DNA from: PVC group bacterium
GTDB taxonomy: Bacteria; Verrucomicrobiota; Kiritimatiellia; CAIKKV01; PXCX01
Length of the DNA stretch: 23,639 bases
Direction: 5' to 3'
Assembly (NCBI GenBank): GCA_003567575.1
Contig: PWZG01000502.1
Location: 1-23,639, forward strand
Part shown: positions 1 to 7,913 of the stretch, in pieces
How the letters are laid out: the number at the start of each line of letters is the position of its first letter
Numbering within the stretch: the stretch's first letter is position 1
Made by a program: the position numbers and the translations under genes
The notes under the pieces: generated by a model
What the model was told of the DNA's origin: nothing
The model's input: the letters and a program-made list of their open reading frames with translations, nothing else
Databases searched by the model: none

Positions 1-242
1 CAAGATATTTGGCATTCTAACTTCGTCATTCTTTCGTGCTTGGGTATTTGGGTGTTTCGTCATTGCAGCACGTACTTTTCACGCCCTTTTGTGTTCAATG
101 AGCTTAAGTAAGTGCCATTCTAGGCTGGGTCCCTTTTTTACGGCTTTATTATTGTCTCGTAATGTGATATTCTTTAATTTAGTGATTTTGTTGGTTCTGC
201 GGTTATAACGGGTCAGCCCGCCTTAGGTGAGGATTTTTTAAT
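1..242. other. Intergenic leader of rhomboid gene; no gene seen
   Basis: No coding region or RNA gene is recognisable. The first 65 bases are rich in a degenerate repeated word: TTCGTCATT occurs at 22-30 and again at 56-64, with TTCGTGCTT at 33-41 and the similar pair GGTATTT / GGTGTTT between. The rest is AT-rich, with no confident promoter. AGGTGAGG at 225-232 is a Shine-Dalgarno-like sequence 10 bases before the rhomboid ATG. Confidence 0.6.
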
Positions 243-1121
243 ATGCGATTGGTAGCGGAACATCCCAAGCAGGAGTTGATCGGTAAATTTCTTCAGTATT
301 TACGCGCGCGCGGTATTGCGGCGGAATTACGTCCCGGCGAGTCGGCCTGGGGCTTATGGGTTTATCACGAGGATTTTTGTCGCGACGTTCGCCGTGAATT
401 CGATGCATTTCTGCGGGATCCGGCGGCAAACAAGTATGCGGTTGCACAGCAAGCGTCGCCGGAAACGGTGGCGGCGGAGAATAAGCAACGCAAACAGCAT
501 CAGATGGCCCAGCAATTGGCCACTGTCGCCGCGCGCCGGCATGGGTTGCTCAGCGGTCCGGTTCCCGTGACCACCGTGTTGCTGGCGCTCAGCATCGTCA
601 TTACGTTGCCGCTCCTGCTGGGAAGACACGATAGCGACTTTTCCGATCTCGGCAAGCGGGTGATTGCCATGCTTTATGCCGACTCGAGAATAACGACGCA
701 GTGGTGGCGTATCTTTACACCGGCCTTTTTACATTTCAGTTGGCTGCACATCATTTTCAATATGCTCTGGTTGCGTGAACTCGGTGGCCGGATCGAAAGG
801 ATCAAAGGATCCGGTTTCTTGATTTTCTTCTTTGCCGTTGTGGCCGGTGTATCCAATTACGCGCAGTTTGCCGCCTCCGGCGGTCTTTTCGGAGGCATGT
901 CAGGCGTTGTATATGGATTGTTCGGGTATATTTGGGTGAAAGCGCGAATATTCCCGGAAGAAGGATTCGTGATCGAACCGGCAACGGTAATGATGTTAAT
1001 GATCTGGTTCTTCCTGGGCTGGAGTGAGGCGGTCGGTCCCATCGCCAACTGGGCGCATGGCTTCGGATTGCTCAGTGGGATTGTGCTGGCGCTGGCGCCG
1101 GCGCGCCGCCGTCACGCTTGA
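243..1121 (+). CDS. Rhomboid family intramembrane serine protease (GlpG-like)
   Basis: A 292-residue inner-membrane protease predicted to cleave transmembrane substrates inside the bilayer. Residues 1-60 form a soluble N-terminal segment resembling the cytoplasmic domain of GlpG, followed by a charged linker (about 70-100) and roughly six membrane segments from 107 to 287. Visible motifs are HxxxN (H169, N173) in the WWRIFTPAFLHFSWLH region, the nucleophile motif GGMSG with S220, and the catalytic histidine H272 in NWAHGFG. The N173-S220 spacing is 47 residues, as I recall for E. coli GlpG (N154-S201), and S-H spacing is nearly the same, so the protease is probably active. The ATG follows AGGTGAGG at 225-232. 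It stands alone and converges on the sugar isomerase gene with 9 bases between stops. Its substrate cannot be inferred. Confidence 0.93.
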   Translation: MRLVAEHPKQELIGKFLQYLRARGIAAELRPGESAWGLWVYHEDFCRDVRREFDAFLRDPAANKYAVAQQASPETVAAENKQRKQHQMAQQLATVAARRHGLLSGPVPVTTVLLALSIVITLPLLLGRHDSDFSDLGKRVIAMLYADSRITTQWWRIFTPAFLHFSWLHIIFNMLWLRELGGRIERIKGSGFLIFFFAVVAGVSNYAQFAASGGLFGGMSGVVYGLFGYIWVKARIFPEEGFVIEPATVMMLMIWFFLGWSEAVGPIANWAHGFGLLSGIVLALAPARRRHA

Positions 1122-1130
1122 ATCACCCCG

Positions 1131-2012
1131 TTAATCAGCGGCGACCCCGTCAACCAGGCGTCGTAGATTGTCGAGACCGATCCGGATACCTTTCAATGGT
1201 TCTTCGATACCCTCGAATTCAATGGATAGGACACCGTCGTAGCCGGCATTCTTCAGGATGCGCAGGCTTTGTACAAGGGGCAGGTCCCCGTGCCCGATTA
1301 CGGCGCCGCGTCGGAAGTTGCCGCCCCGTGTCAGCGCCCAGCCTTCACCGGGACTGAAGCCGTTGCCGGATTTGATGTGAAAATCCTTGGCATGTACGTG
1401 AAAGGCGTAGGGCATCAGGCGACCGAGCGCCGTCACCGGCGATTCGTCAACACATAAAAAGTTGCCCAAATCAACTAAGGCGCCGAAATTCGCATGATCG
1501 ACGGCATTGATCAATTGTTCGACACGCTCGCTGTCCTGGCAAAAATGACCGTGATTTTCTATCATGGTGCGGATTCCCTTGTCGGCGGCGTATTCGGTTA
1601 CGGCGCGACATCCTTTTGCCAGGCGTGGCACGGCGTCGGCGAAACCGCGCGCACCGCTGGTGTCGGCTGGGAATCCACGCGTCGCATCATGGCGCATGCC
1701 GGGAACGCCCAGAATGGCGGCCACATCCACTTCACCTTTAACCCGTTCGATTTCGGCATCCAGATCGCCGCCGGAACCCTGCAGGAAGTCGGCGCCGATC
1801 GTGTAATTGACGATCGGGATACCGACACGCAGGCATTCGGCATGCAGTTTTTCGGCAAATACCGGTAGCGTTTCGCCTTCCGGAACCGCGATAGTGGAAA
1901 ATTCCAAGGCTTCGAACCCCATTTCGTGTGCTTTGGCAGGAACTTCATCCTGACGCATTGCTCCCGAACGGACCAGTTGACTATAACTGTAAGAACTTAC
2001 ACCCAGTTGCAT
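1131..2012 (-). CDS. Sugar phosphate isomerase/epimerase-like TIM-barrel protein
   Basis: A 293-residue protein of the xylose-isomerase-like TIM barrel / AP endonuclease family 2 superfamily. The expected metal-ligand positions are visible: E152 in MIENHG, D181 in VDLGNF, H207 in FHVHAKD, and a glutamate in LSIEFEG (265 or 267) near the C-terminus. Such proteins isomerise or epimerise sugars or inositol derivatives using a divalent metal; the sequence does not fix the substrate. The ATG has a good GGAGG Shine-Dalgarno at 2020-2024, seven bases upstream. It is divergent from a LarA-like gene followed by 6-phosphogluconate dehydrogenase, which suggests (inference only) a shared sugar-acid pathway. 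Full length for the family, with no sign of damage. Confidence 0.88.
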   Translation of the reverse strand: MQLGVSSYSYSQLVRSGAMRQDEVPAKAHEMGFEALEFSTIAVPEGETLPVFAEKLHAECLRVGIPIVNYTIGADFLQGSGGDLDAEIERVKGEVDVAAILGVPGMRHDATRGFPADTSGARGFADAVPRLAKGCRAVTEYAADKGIRTMIENHGHFCQDSERVEQLINAVDHANFGALVDLGNFLCVDESPVTALGRLMPYAFHVHAKDFHIKSGNGFSPGEGWALTRGGNFRRGAVIGHGDLPLVQSLRILKNAGYDGVLSIEFEGIEEPLKGIRIGLDNLRRLVDGVAAD

Positions 2013-2116
2013 TAGCGAGCCTCCATGATTATATTAGCAGTTGTGTTGGAATGCGGAAGTATGTCAGAAAAGCTTCGGAAACGCAACCCGGTATTTGTCG
2101 GGTGAACGGATTCTGC

Positions 2117-2145
2117 TTGATTTTTTCGGCAATAAACTGTATCAA
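2117..2145 (+). promoter_or_regulatory. Sigma70-like promoter of the LarA-like gene
   Basis: TTGATT (2117-2122) and TATCAA (2140-2145) are separated by 17 bases, about 25 bases upstream of the Shine-Dalgarno AAGGAGA (2162-2168). This is the best -35/-10 pair in the 163-base divergent region between the isomerase and the LarA-like gene. Confidence 0.45.
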
Positions 2146-2175
2146 TTACTGTTTCAAATGTAAGGAGACAACGGC

Positions 2176-3480
2176 GTGAACAACAAAAACGAACCACCAC
2201 GCGATATTCCAGGCCTCGGTTTTAGCGACAGACTATTGACGGAAACGGAAGCGGCGAAGGTATGCGATGCTGCACTGTCCGAATGGTCCGTGGACGGGAA
2301 GAAGGTGTTGTTGATTATCCCGGATCATTCCCGCACCTGTCCTCTGGACTTGATGTTCCGTCTGCTATACGAGCGTCTGGCCCCGCGGGCGAAAGCGCTG
2401 GATTTTCTGGTTGCGCTCGGAACGCATCCGCCAATGAGTGAACAACGGATTTGCGATCGCGTCGGAATCAGCGTTGAAGAATGGCATACGAAATACCCTA
2501 AAGCGCGTTTTTTCAATCATCTTTGGAAAGATCCTGACCATCTGATCGAGGTGGGACGCTTGACACGGAACCAGATCAGTGATGTGACCGACGGCATGTT
2601 CGAGATGGATATCTCAATTACATGCAACCGAATGGTGCTCGATCACGATATCGGGATTATTGTCGGACCGGTCTTCCCGCATGAAGTGGTTGGGTTTTCC
2701 GGCGGCAACAAGTATCTGTTCCCCGGCATTTCCGGTCGTGAAATCATCGATTTCTTTCATTGGCTCGGCGCTGTCATCACTAATCCGGTGATTATCGGCA
2801 ATAAATGGACGCCGGTACGCCGGGTGGTCGATGCCGCCGCACAACTGGTTTCGATGGAACGGCGTGCCCTGTGCATGGTGGTCAAGGGCGAGGAATTGGC
2901 TGGTTTGTATTACGGTACGCCGGAAGAAGCATGGTCGGCGGCCGCCGATTTATCGCGCGATATTCATATAGAGTATCATGATAAACCCTATCATACCGTG
3001 CTTTCCTGTGCTCCGGCAATGTACGATGACCTGTGGACGGGCGGCAAGTGCATGTACAAAATCGAACCGGTGGTTGCCGACGGCGGGACAGTGATTATAT
3101 ATGCGCCGCATATTAAGGAAATATCCGAAACACACGGCAGGGAATTGCACGAGATTGGCTATCATACCCGCGATTTTTTCCTTAAACAATGGGACGCTTA
3201 CAGCCACTATCCATGGGGTATCCTTGCGCACTCGACTCATGTCAAAGGTATCGGCGCCTACGAAAACGGAGTGGAGAAACCGCGCGTGAATGTGGTGATG
3301 GCCAGCGGTATTCCCGAGGATGTCTGCCGTAAAGTCAACCTGGGTTACCGCGATCCGGCAACAATCCGGCTGGAAGATTTCGAAAACCGTCGCGACGAGG
3401 GCGTTCTGTGCGTGCCGAAAGCGGGCGAAATCCTTTACCGATGGCGCGATGCGCCGCCGGAACTGGGCGGCGCCGGTTAG
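2176..3480 (+). CDS. LarA-like nickel-pincer (lactate racemase family) protein
   Basis: A 434-residue member of the LarA / DUF2088 family, which uses a nickel pincer nucleotide to racemise or epimerise 2-hydroxy acids by hydride transfer. Key positions are present: D50 and R53 in IPDHSR, H84 in ALGTHPP, H169 in FPHEVVGF, K179 in GGNKYLFPG (equivalent of the lysine that covalently holds the cofactor) and H195 in FFHW. H169, K179 and H195 are each offset by exactly five from the L. plantarum LarA residues I recall (174, 184, 200), so the protein should be catalytically competent. It starts with GTG, supported by AAGGAGA at 2162-2168. Lactate is not assured as substrate, since the family is broad. 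The cofactor-building genes larB, larC and larE are not in the window. The neighbouring isomerase and 6-phosphogluconate dehydrogenase make a sugar acid plausible. Confidence 0.88.
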   Translation: MNNKNEPPRDIPGLGFSDRLLTETEAAKVCDAALSEWSVDGKKVLLIIPDHSRTCPLDLMFRLLYERLAPRAKALDFLVALGTHPPMSEQRICDRVGISVEEWHTKYPKARFFNHLWKDPDHLIEVGRLTRNQISDVTDGMFEMDISITCNRMVLDHDIGIIVGPVFPHEVVGFSGGNKYLFPGISGREIIDFFHWLGAVITNPVIIGNKWTPVRRVVDAAAQLVSMERRALCMVVKGEELAGLYYGTPEEAWSAAADLSRDIHIEYHDKPYHTVLSCAPAMYDDLWTGGKCMYKIEPVVADGGTVIIYAPHIKEISETHGRELHEIGYHTRDFFLKQWDAYSHYPWGILAHSTHVKGIGAYENGVEKPRVNVVMASGIPEDVCRKVNLGYRDPATIRLEDFENRRDEGVLCVPKAGEILYRWRDAPPELGGAG

Positions 3481-3532
3481 GAATTAGCAATTAGGAATTT
3501 TTTATCATCGAAAAATAAGAAAGGAAAGATAG

Positions 3533-4990
3533 ATGTCAAAAAAAGCGGATATCGGATTGGTCGGGTTGGCGGTAATGGGGGAGAATCTCATTCTCAACAT
3601 GGAAAGCAAAGGTTTTACGGTGGCCTGTTTCAACCGTACGGTCAGTAAAGTGGATGACTTCATCAATGGCCGCGGTAAGGATAAGAAAATTATCGGTTGC
3701 CATAGTTTGGATGAGCTGGCGGCCAATTTGGAGCGTCCTCGTAAAGTGATGTTGATGGTGAAAGCCGGCAAACCGGTTGATGAATTTATCGAGATGGTGA
3801 TCCCTCATCTCGAAGAGGGCGATATTATCATTGATGGCGGTAACAGCCATTTCCCGGATACGATGCGGCGGACGCGATATCTGTCGGAAAAAGGTCTTTT
3901 GTACATCGGCACCGGTGTTTCCGGAGGTGAAGAAGGCGCGCTTAAGGGGCCGTCAATCATGCCTGGCGGCAGTCCCGCGGCCTGGCCGTCGGTCAAACCC
4001 ATATTTCAAGCCATTGCCGCCAAGGTTGAGGGCGATGTCCCGTGTTGCGATTGGGTCGGTAGCGATGGCGCCGGTCACTTTGTGAAAATGGTGCATAACG
4101 GCATTGAATATGGCGATATGCAATTGATTTGCGAAGCCTATCACCTGATGTCGGCCGGACTCGACATGAGTGCCGCCGAAATACACAAGGTGTTTGCCGA
4201 GTGGAACGAAGGCGTCCTCGACTCCTACCTGATCGAAATCACCCGCGATATTCTGGCCAAGACCGATCCCGATACCGGGAAACCGATGGTTGACGTCATT
4301 CTCGATACGGCCGGCCAGAAGGGCACCGGGAAATGGACTTCGCAGGCGGGCTTGGATCTCGGCATCGCTATTCCTCAGATTGCGGAGGCCGTGTTCGCAC
4401 GCTGTCTGTCGGCGGTCAAGGAAGAACGGGTAGCCGCGGCGCCGTTGTTGACCGGGCCCAAATCCGGATTCGATGGCGACCGTGCGACACTGATCAAACA
4501 TTTGCACGACGCGGTTTACGCATCCAAAATCTGTTCGTATGCCCAGGGCTACCAATTGTTGCGCGCCGCCGCGGCGGAATACGGTTGGGATCTGGATTTT
4601 GGAGGGATCGCGTTGTTATGGCGTGGCGGCTGCATTATCCGGGCACGCTTCCTGGGGGACATCAAGAAAGCGTTCGATCAAAATCCCTCGTTGGCCAACC
4701 TGTTACTGGATCCGTATTTCAGTAAAATTACCGCTGATTCCCAAAACGCCTGGCGTACGGTGATCAAGACGGCTGTCGATCTTGGCATTCCGATTCCGGC
4801 CATGAGCGCGGCGCTGAACTACTACGATGGCTATCGCTCCGAACGGTTGCCGGCGAACCTGTTGCAGGCGCAGCGCGACTATTTCGGCGCGCATACTTAC
4901 GAGCGACTGGATAAACCGCGGGGCGAATATTTCCATACCAACTGGACCGGTACCGGCGGTACAACCAGTGCGCAGACCTACGTTGTGTAG
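3533..4990 (+). CDS. gnd: 6-phosphogluconate dehydrogenase, decarboxylating (NADP+)
   Basis: A 485-residue enzyme of the oxidative pentose phosphate pathway: 6-phosphogluconate plus NADP+ gives ribulose 5-phosphate, CO2 and NADPH in the cytosol. The N-terminal Rossmann fold starts GLVGLAVMGENLILNM (8-23), with NRT (34-36) at the NADP phosphate site. The substrate and catalytic region shows GVSGGEEGA (128-136), K185 and E192 in VKMVHNGIEYGDM, and the C-terminal tail FHTNWTGTGGTT typical of long (about 470-485 residue) Gnd proteins. The ATG is preceded by AAAGGAAAG. It lies 52 bases after the LarA-like gene on the same strand, probably co-transcribed. The intervening sequence has an ATTAG-containing heptamer-like repeat. 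It converges on the glycosyltransferase gene with only eight bases between stops. Confidence 0.97.
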   Translation: MSKKADIGLVGLAVMGENLILNMESKGFTVACFNRTVSKVDDFINGRGKDKKIIGCHSLDELAANLERPRKVMLMVKAGKPVDEFIEMVIPHLEEGDIIIDGGNSHFPDTMRRTRYLSEKGLLYIGTGVSGGEEGALKGPSIMPGGSPAAWPSVKPIFQAIAAKVEGDVPCCDWVGSDGAGHFVKMVHNGIEYGDMQLICEAYHLMSAGLDMSAAEIHKVFAEWNEGVLDSYLIEITRDILAKTDPDTGKPMVDVILDTAGQKGTGKWTSQAGLDLGIAIPQIAEAVFARCLSAVKEERVAAAPLLTGPKSGFDGDRATLIKHLHDAVYASKICSYAQGYQLLRAAAAEYGWDLDFGGIALLWRGGCIIRARFLGDIKKAFDQNPSLANLLLDPYFSKITADSQNAWRTVIKTAVDLGIPIPAMSAALNYYDGYRSERLPANLLQAQRDYFGAHTYERLDKPRGEYFHTNWTGTGGTTSAQTYVV

Positions 4991-5001
4991 CGCAGGCGCT
5001 A
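4988..5001. repeat. 14-bp inverted repeat spanning two convergent stop codons
   Basis: TAGCGC-AG-GCGCTA is a perfect inverted repeat whose two ends are the TAG stop of gnd on the plus strand and the TAG stop of the glycosyltransferase on the minus strand. It is too short and lacks a T-run to be called an intrinsic terminator. Confidence 0.5.
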
Positions 5002-6078
5002 ATCCGGTAATATCGTCAGTCGGGCGCGCAGTTCGTCGTCGACGTTGCGCGCCTGATAGCGTGCCAGGCGTTGTCGTTGCCGTGCGATGATCGACCGTCG
5101 CAACGGTAGATCACGAACCATGTGTTCGATCATTTCGGCGAGGGCCGGGTAATCTTTGCGGTCGGTCAGGACACCGGCGCCGTCCAGGGTTTCCGGAACG
5201 GCTGCCGCGCGGTAGGCAATGATCGGCAGGTCGAAGGCCATGCATTCCATGAGGGGGATGCAAAAGCCTTCGTGTTCACTCATGCAGACGAAGACATCGG
5301 CCACACGGTACACGGCGTTGAGGACATTCTGAGGAACACTGCCGAGAAAGTGTACATCACGCAGCCGCCATTCGCGGGCCAGCGACAGCAACCAGAAATA
5401 ATAACGTTCCATACCTGACCACGATCCTGTCAGGAGCAGCCGCGAGTGCGGGTTAACCGCCTTCTGGTAATGCGCGAAAACGGCCAGTACGTGTTCAATC
5501 CGCTTGTTGGGCGCGCAACGACCAACAAAGAGAATGTTTGTCCGGCCATCGCGAAAACGGCGTAAATACGACCGGTCCGGCGTTTGATGCAACGTATTGA
5601 AATCCAGCGCGAGCGGGAAAACAGCGGGTTGCGTATATCCCATTTCAATCAATTCGCGAGCATTGAAGGCGCTGTCCGCCAGCACGATGTCCGCGGTTTG
5701 CGCCAGCGCTTTGACCTGTTCGCGGCCACGTTCCAGTTCCACGGCCATGGCCGGGTGGAACCATTGGAAATAATGGTGCGGTGTTACGTTATGATACAGA
5801 ATAATCTTGGGACAGCCAAGTCCGGCAAAACAGGCATTGGAAGCGGATCCGATCGATAGATGCAACAACGCCACGGCGCCGTTTGCGCAGGCCGCCGGCG
5901 CTTCCGACAGATCGCGCGCCAGCGAACGCCATTCGGGCAGGATACGGCGTTGTTCGCAGAATATATCGGAAGCGTAACCCCATCCGCGGAAAAGGGTTTG
6001 CAGAACCCGTGCTTCGTTGCTGATGGCGTCGCCCCGCGCATAACCGGCAACAAATTGATGAATGGCCGTAACGGTCAT
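4999..6078 (-). CDS. Glycosyltransferase family 4 (group 1) protein
   Basis: A 359-residue GT-B fold glycosyltransferase. The C-terminal nucleotide-sugar domain begins at NILFVGRCAPNKRIEHVL (about residue 185) and carries the diagnostic E-x7-E motif in SEHEGFCIPLMECMAFDLPI. The N-terminal half has the acceptor-side fold start IHQF and the segment IILYHNVTPHHYF. It would transfer a sugar from an activated donor to a glycan or lipid acceptor at the cytoplasmic face of the membrane; donor and acceptor are not identifiable. It lies 12 bases downstream of the TPR lipoprotein gene and is probably translated from the same transcript. No other polysaccharide gene is adjacent, which is unusual for a GT4 enzyme. 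Confidence 0.9.
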   Translation of the reverse strand: MTVTAIHQFVAGYARGDAISNEARVLQTLFRGWGYASDIFCEQRRILPEWRSLARDLSEAPAACANGAVALLHLSIGSASNACFAGLGCPKIILYHNVTPHHYFQWFHPAMAVELERGREQVKALAQTADIVLADSAFNARELIEMGYTQPAVFPLALDFNTLHQTPDRSYLRRFRDGRTNILFVGRCAPNKRIEHVLAVFAHYQKAVNPHSRLLLTGSWSGMERYYFWLLSLAREWRLRDVHFLGSVPQNVLNAVYRVADVFVCMSEHEGFCIPLMECMAFDLPIIAYRAAAVPETLDGAGVLTDRKDYPALAEMIEHMVRDLPLRRSIIARQRQRLARYQARNVDDELRARLTILPD

Positions 6079-6090
6079 GAGAGTCTTAGC

Positions 6091-7767
6091 TTACTGCTCC
6101 TCCGGAGGCTTCAATGCGTCCATATCGATGCCCTCGCGCTTCAGTTTTTCGTATACGTCCTCGTTGTTCGGGTCTTTCGTGTAACTTTTTTTCCAATACG
6201 CGATTGCTTCCTCCGTACGCTCCAGCGCGTGCAGCGCATCGCCAACGTGATCGATGATGGTCGGATGATCCGGCATCTTGTCCAATGCTCGTTTCAATGT
6301 TTCCAACGCTTTCTCGTAATGGCCTTGTTGATAGTAAATCCATCCGAGGGTATCGATATAGGCGCCGTTGTCGGGATCGGCCTCGAGCGCCAATTGAACC
6401 ATTTCCTCGGCTTCATCAAGATTCATTGCCTTTTCCGCCCACATGTAGGCCAGATAATTGAACGCTTCGTGAATCTCGGGATATGCCTCGATCGAACGCC
6501 GGAAATGAAGTTCGGCGTCCGCGATACGCTCGACCCGTTCATAGGCGGCGCCGATCCAGAAATCGAAGCGGGTTGGCAATGCGAATTCGTCAGGATCCAT
6601 CCTCTGTGCGATGGCGGCTGTTCTCTCCAAAGCCTTAACGGCATCCTGATGCTTTTCGATGGCGCTATAAGCCAAGCCGCGGTACATCCATGCCACCGCA
6701 TCGTCGGGATAGTGTTCCGTGGCCTCGGCCATAATGGTGGACGCTTCTTCGGCGCGGCCATCCATTAGCAAAAGACGTCCGGCGCGCAGCCAGGCGATTA
6801 AAGGCGTATCGGGCATTTCGGCGACCGCTTTTAACGCGTAGTCGATGGCGCGCGCAAGGTCGTCGCCGGTTTCGTATATCCGTGCCAGGAGATCGGCGAC
6901 GGTTGCCGGCTGTTCGGAAGCCTTCGGCCAACGTTGCAGGGCTTCGTATGCTTCATCGTGGCGTTCCAGCCTGGCGTATACCAGCGCCGTCATGTGGTGC
7001 GTATCGAGATTGTCCGGTTCAAGCGCCTGTAACGCTTCCAAAGGCGCCAAGGCATCGTTAAAACTTCCTCGCGAAATCAGAACGATGGCAAACTCCCTGA
7101 AGAAATGTGTCAGTGCCGGATCGGTAATGTCCTGACCGATGGCCTGTTCAACAATGTCCAGCGCGGCATCGGCATCGTCGGTTTCCAGCGCCGACATGGC
7201 CAGCCCGATATAGGGCAGGGGGTTGTCGGGTGCGTGTTGCAACGCGGCGTTGAACATCTCCTGTGCCCCGGCCGTATCACCTGCCCGCAACATGAGAAAA
7301 GCCAATCCAAGATATGGTTGCGGATCGGTTGGATCGATGCGTATGGCCTCGTCAAAATACAAGCGTGCCGCGTCCTGGTCACCGATGTCCCACAGCAAAC
7401 GACCCAGTTCGTATTGCGCGCTCGACGAGTCGGAATGATAAGGCGCGGCCCATTGTAGCAACGCTTGGGCGCGTTCTTTTTCATCCAGCGCTGCCAGCGA
7501 TTGGGTGGCCAGCACAACCAGCCCAAGATTTCTCGGTGACAAACGCGCCGCTTTTTCAAAAAAAACGGCCGCCATTTCACGGTTTCCCTCGAGTCCCTGG
7601 GCTAATTTACCCCGCGCAAAGTACGCCATCGCTTCGGCCAGATCCTTATCCGATTGCGATACAGCCGTCTCCGCGGATGGCGTCGGAACCGGCGGCCGCA
7701 ACGATGTACAGCCGCCAATCAGAACGGACATTCCGAGCAGTGCCATGGTTCGGGTAGTTGCCGCCAT
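6091..7767 (-). CDS. TPR-repeat lipoprotein
   Basis: A 558-residue protein with a lipoprotein signal peptide (residues 1-20, lipobox VLIGGC, lipidated cysteine C20), a short proline-rich linker, then about 13 tandem tetratricopeptide repeats filling the rest (for example SAQYELGRLLWDIGDQDAA and AYIDTLGWIYYQQGHYEKAL). The last three repeats match a widespread arrangement in large bacterial TPR proteins (NYLAYMWAEK..., DTLGWIYYQQG, DHVGDALHAL). Such proteins act as scaffolds for envelope protein complexes; no specific partner can be named. No clear Shine-Dalgarno precedes the ATG, and an alternative ATG seven codons in would still keep the lipobox. It lies between the 29-residue bS22-like gene and the glycosyltransferase in one directional run. 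Confidence 0.9.
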   Translation of the reverse strand: MAATTRTMALLGMSVLIGGCTSLRPPVPTPSAETAVSQSDKDLAEAMAYFARGKLAQGLEGNREMAAVFFEKAARLSPRNLGLVVLATQSLAALDEKERAQALLQWAAPYHSDSSSAQYELGRLLWDIGDQDAARLYFDEAIRIDPTDPQPYLGLAFLMLRAGDTAGAQEMFNAALQHAPDNPLPYIGLAMSALETDDADAALDIVEQAIGQDITDPALTHFFREFAIVLISRGSFNDALAPLEALQALEPDNLDTHHMTALVYARLERHDEAYEALQRWPKASEQPATVADLLARIYETGDDLARAIDYALKAVAEMPDTPLIAWLRAGRLLLMDGRAEEASTIMAEATEHYPDDAVAWMYRGLAYSAIEKHQDAVKALERTAAIAQRMDPDEFALPTRFDFWIGAAYERVERIADAELHFRRSIEAYPEIHEAFNYLAYMWAEKAMNLDEAEEMVQLALEADPDNGAYIDTLGWIYYQQGHYEKALETLKRALDKMPDHPTIIDHVGDALHALERTEEAIAYWKKSYTKDPNNEDVYEKLKREGIDMDALKPPEEQ

Positions 7768-7804
7768 AGTGCGCCGCTGTTTGAGCGTGTCGTGAATAGA
7801 CAGG

Positions 7805-7894
7805 TTACTTGTTCTTGTGACGATTGGCGCGCATCTGTTTACGATGCTTGTGCTTCGACATTTTTTTTCGTCGTTTTTTCTTGATCGAACCCAC
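7805..7894 (-). CDS. bS22-like AURKAIP1/COX24-domain small basic protein
   Basis: A 29-codon gene starting with GTG. The protein begins MGSIKKKRRKKMSKHKHRK and ends RANRHKNK: over half of its residues are Lys, Arg or His and it has no acidic residue. The N-terminus closely follows the MGS-(I/V)-KKRRK-M-KKKHRK pattern of the AURKAIP1/COX24 family, whose mycobacterial member is the small-subunit ribosomal protein bS22. It is therefore likely a ribosome-bound peptide. GGAAAGGG lies about nine bases upstream of the GTG. It starts 19 bases after the hisG stop and ends 37 bases before the TPR gene, so it is co-transcribed. An internal ATG 11 codons in would remove the conserved MGS start, so the GTG is preferred. 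Confidence 0.8.
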   Translation of the reverse strand: MGSIKKKRRKKMSKHKHRKQMRANRHKNK

Positions 7895-7913
7895 GGGGTT
7901 TGCCCTTTCCGAT

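Noticed and set aside
2028..2033. Perfect TATAAT on the minus strand before the sugar isomerase gene
   Set aside because: A start site at the usual distance would cut off the gene's GGAGG ribosome binding site, and there is no acceptable -35 box.
3953..4555. 200-codon minus-strand ORF
   Set aside because: Lies wholly within gnd on the opposite strand and shows no domain or ribosome binding site.
5860..6768. 302-codon plus-strand ORF
   Set aside because: It is antisense to the glycosyltransferase and TPR lipoprotein genes, both of which have clear domain motifs; its translation shows no recognisable family.
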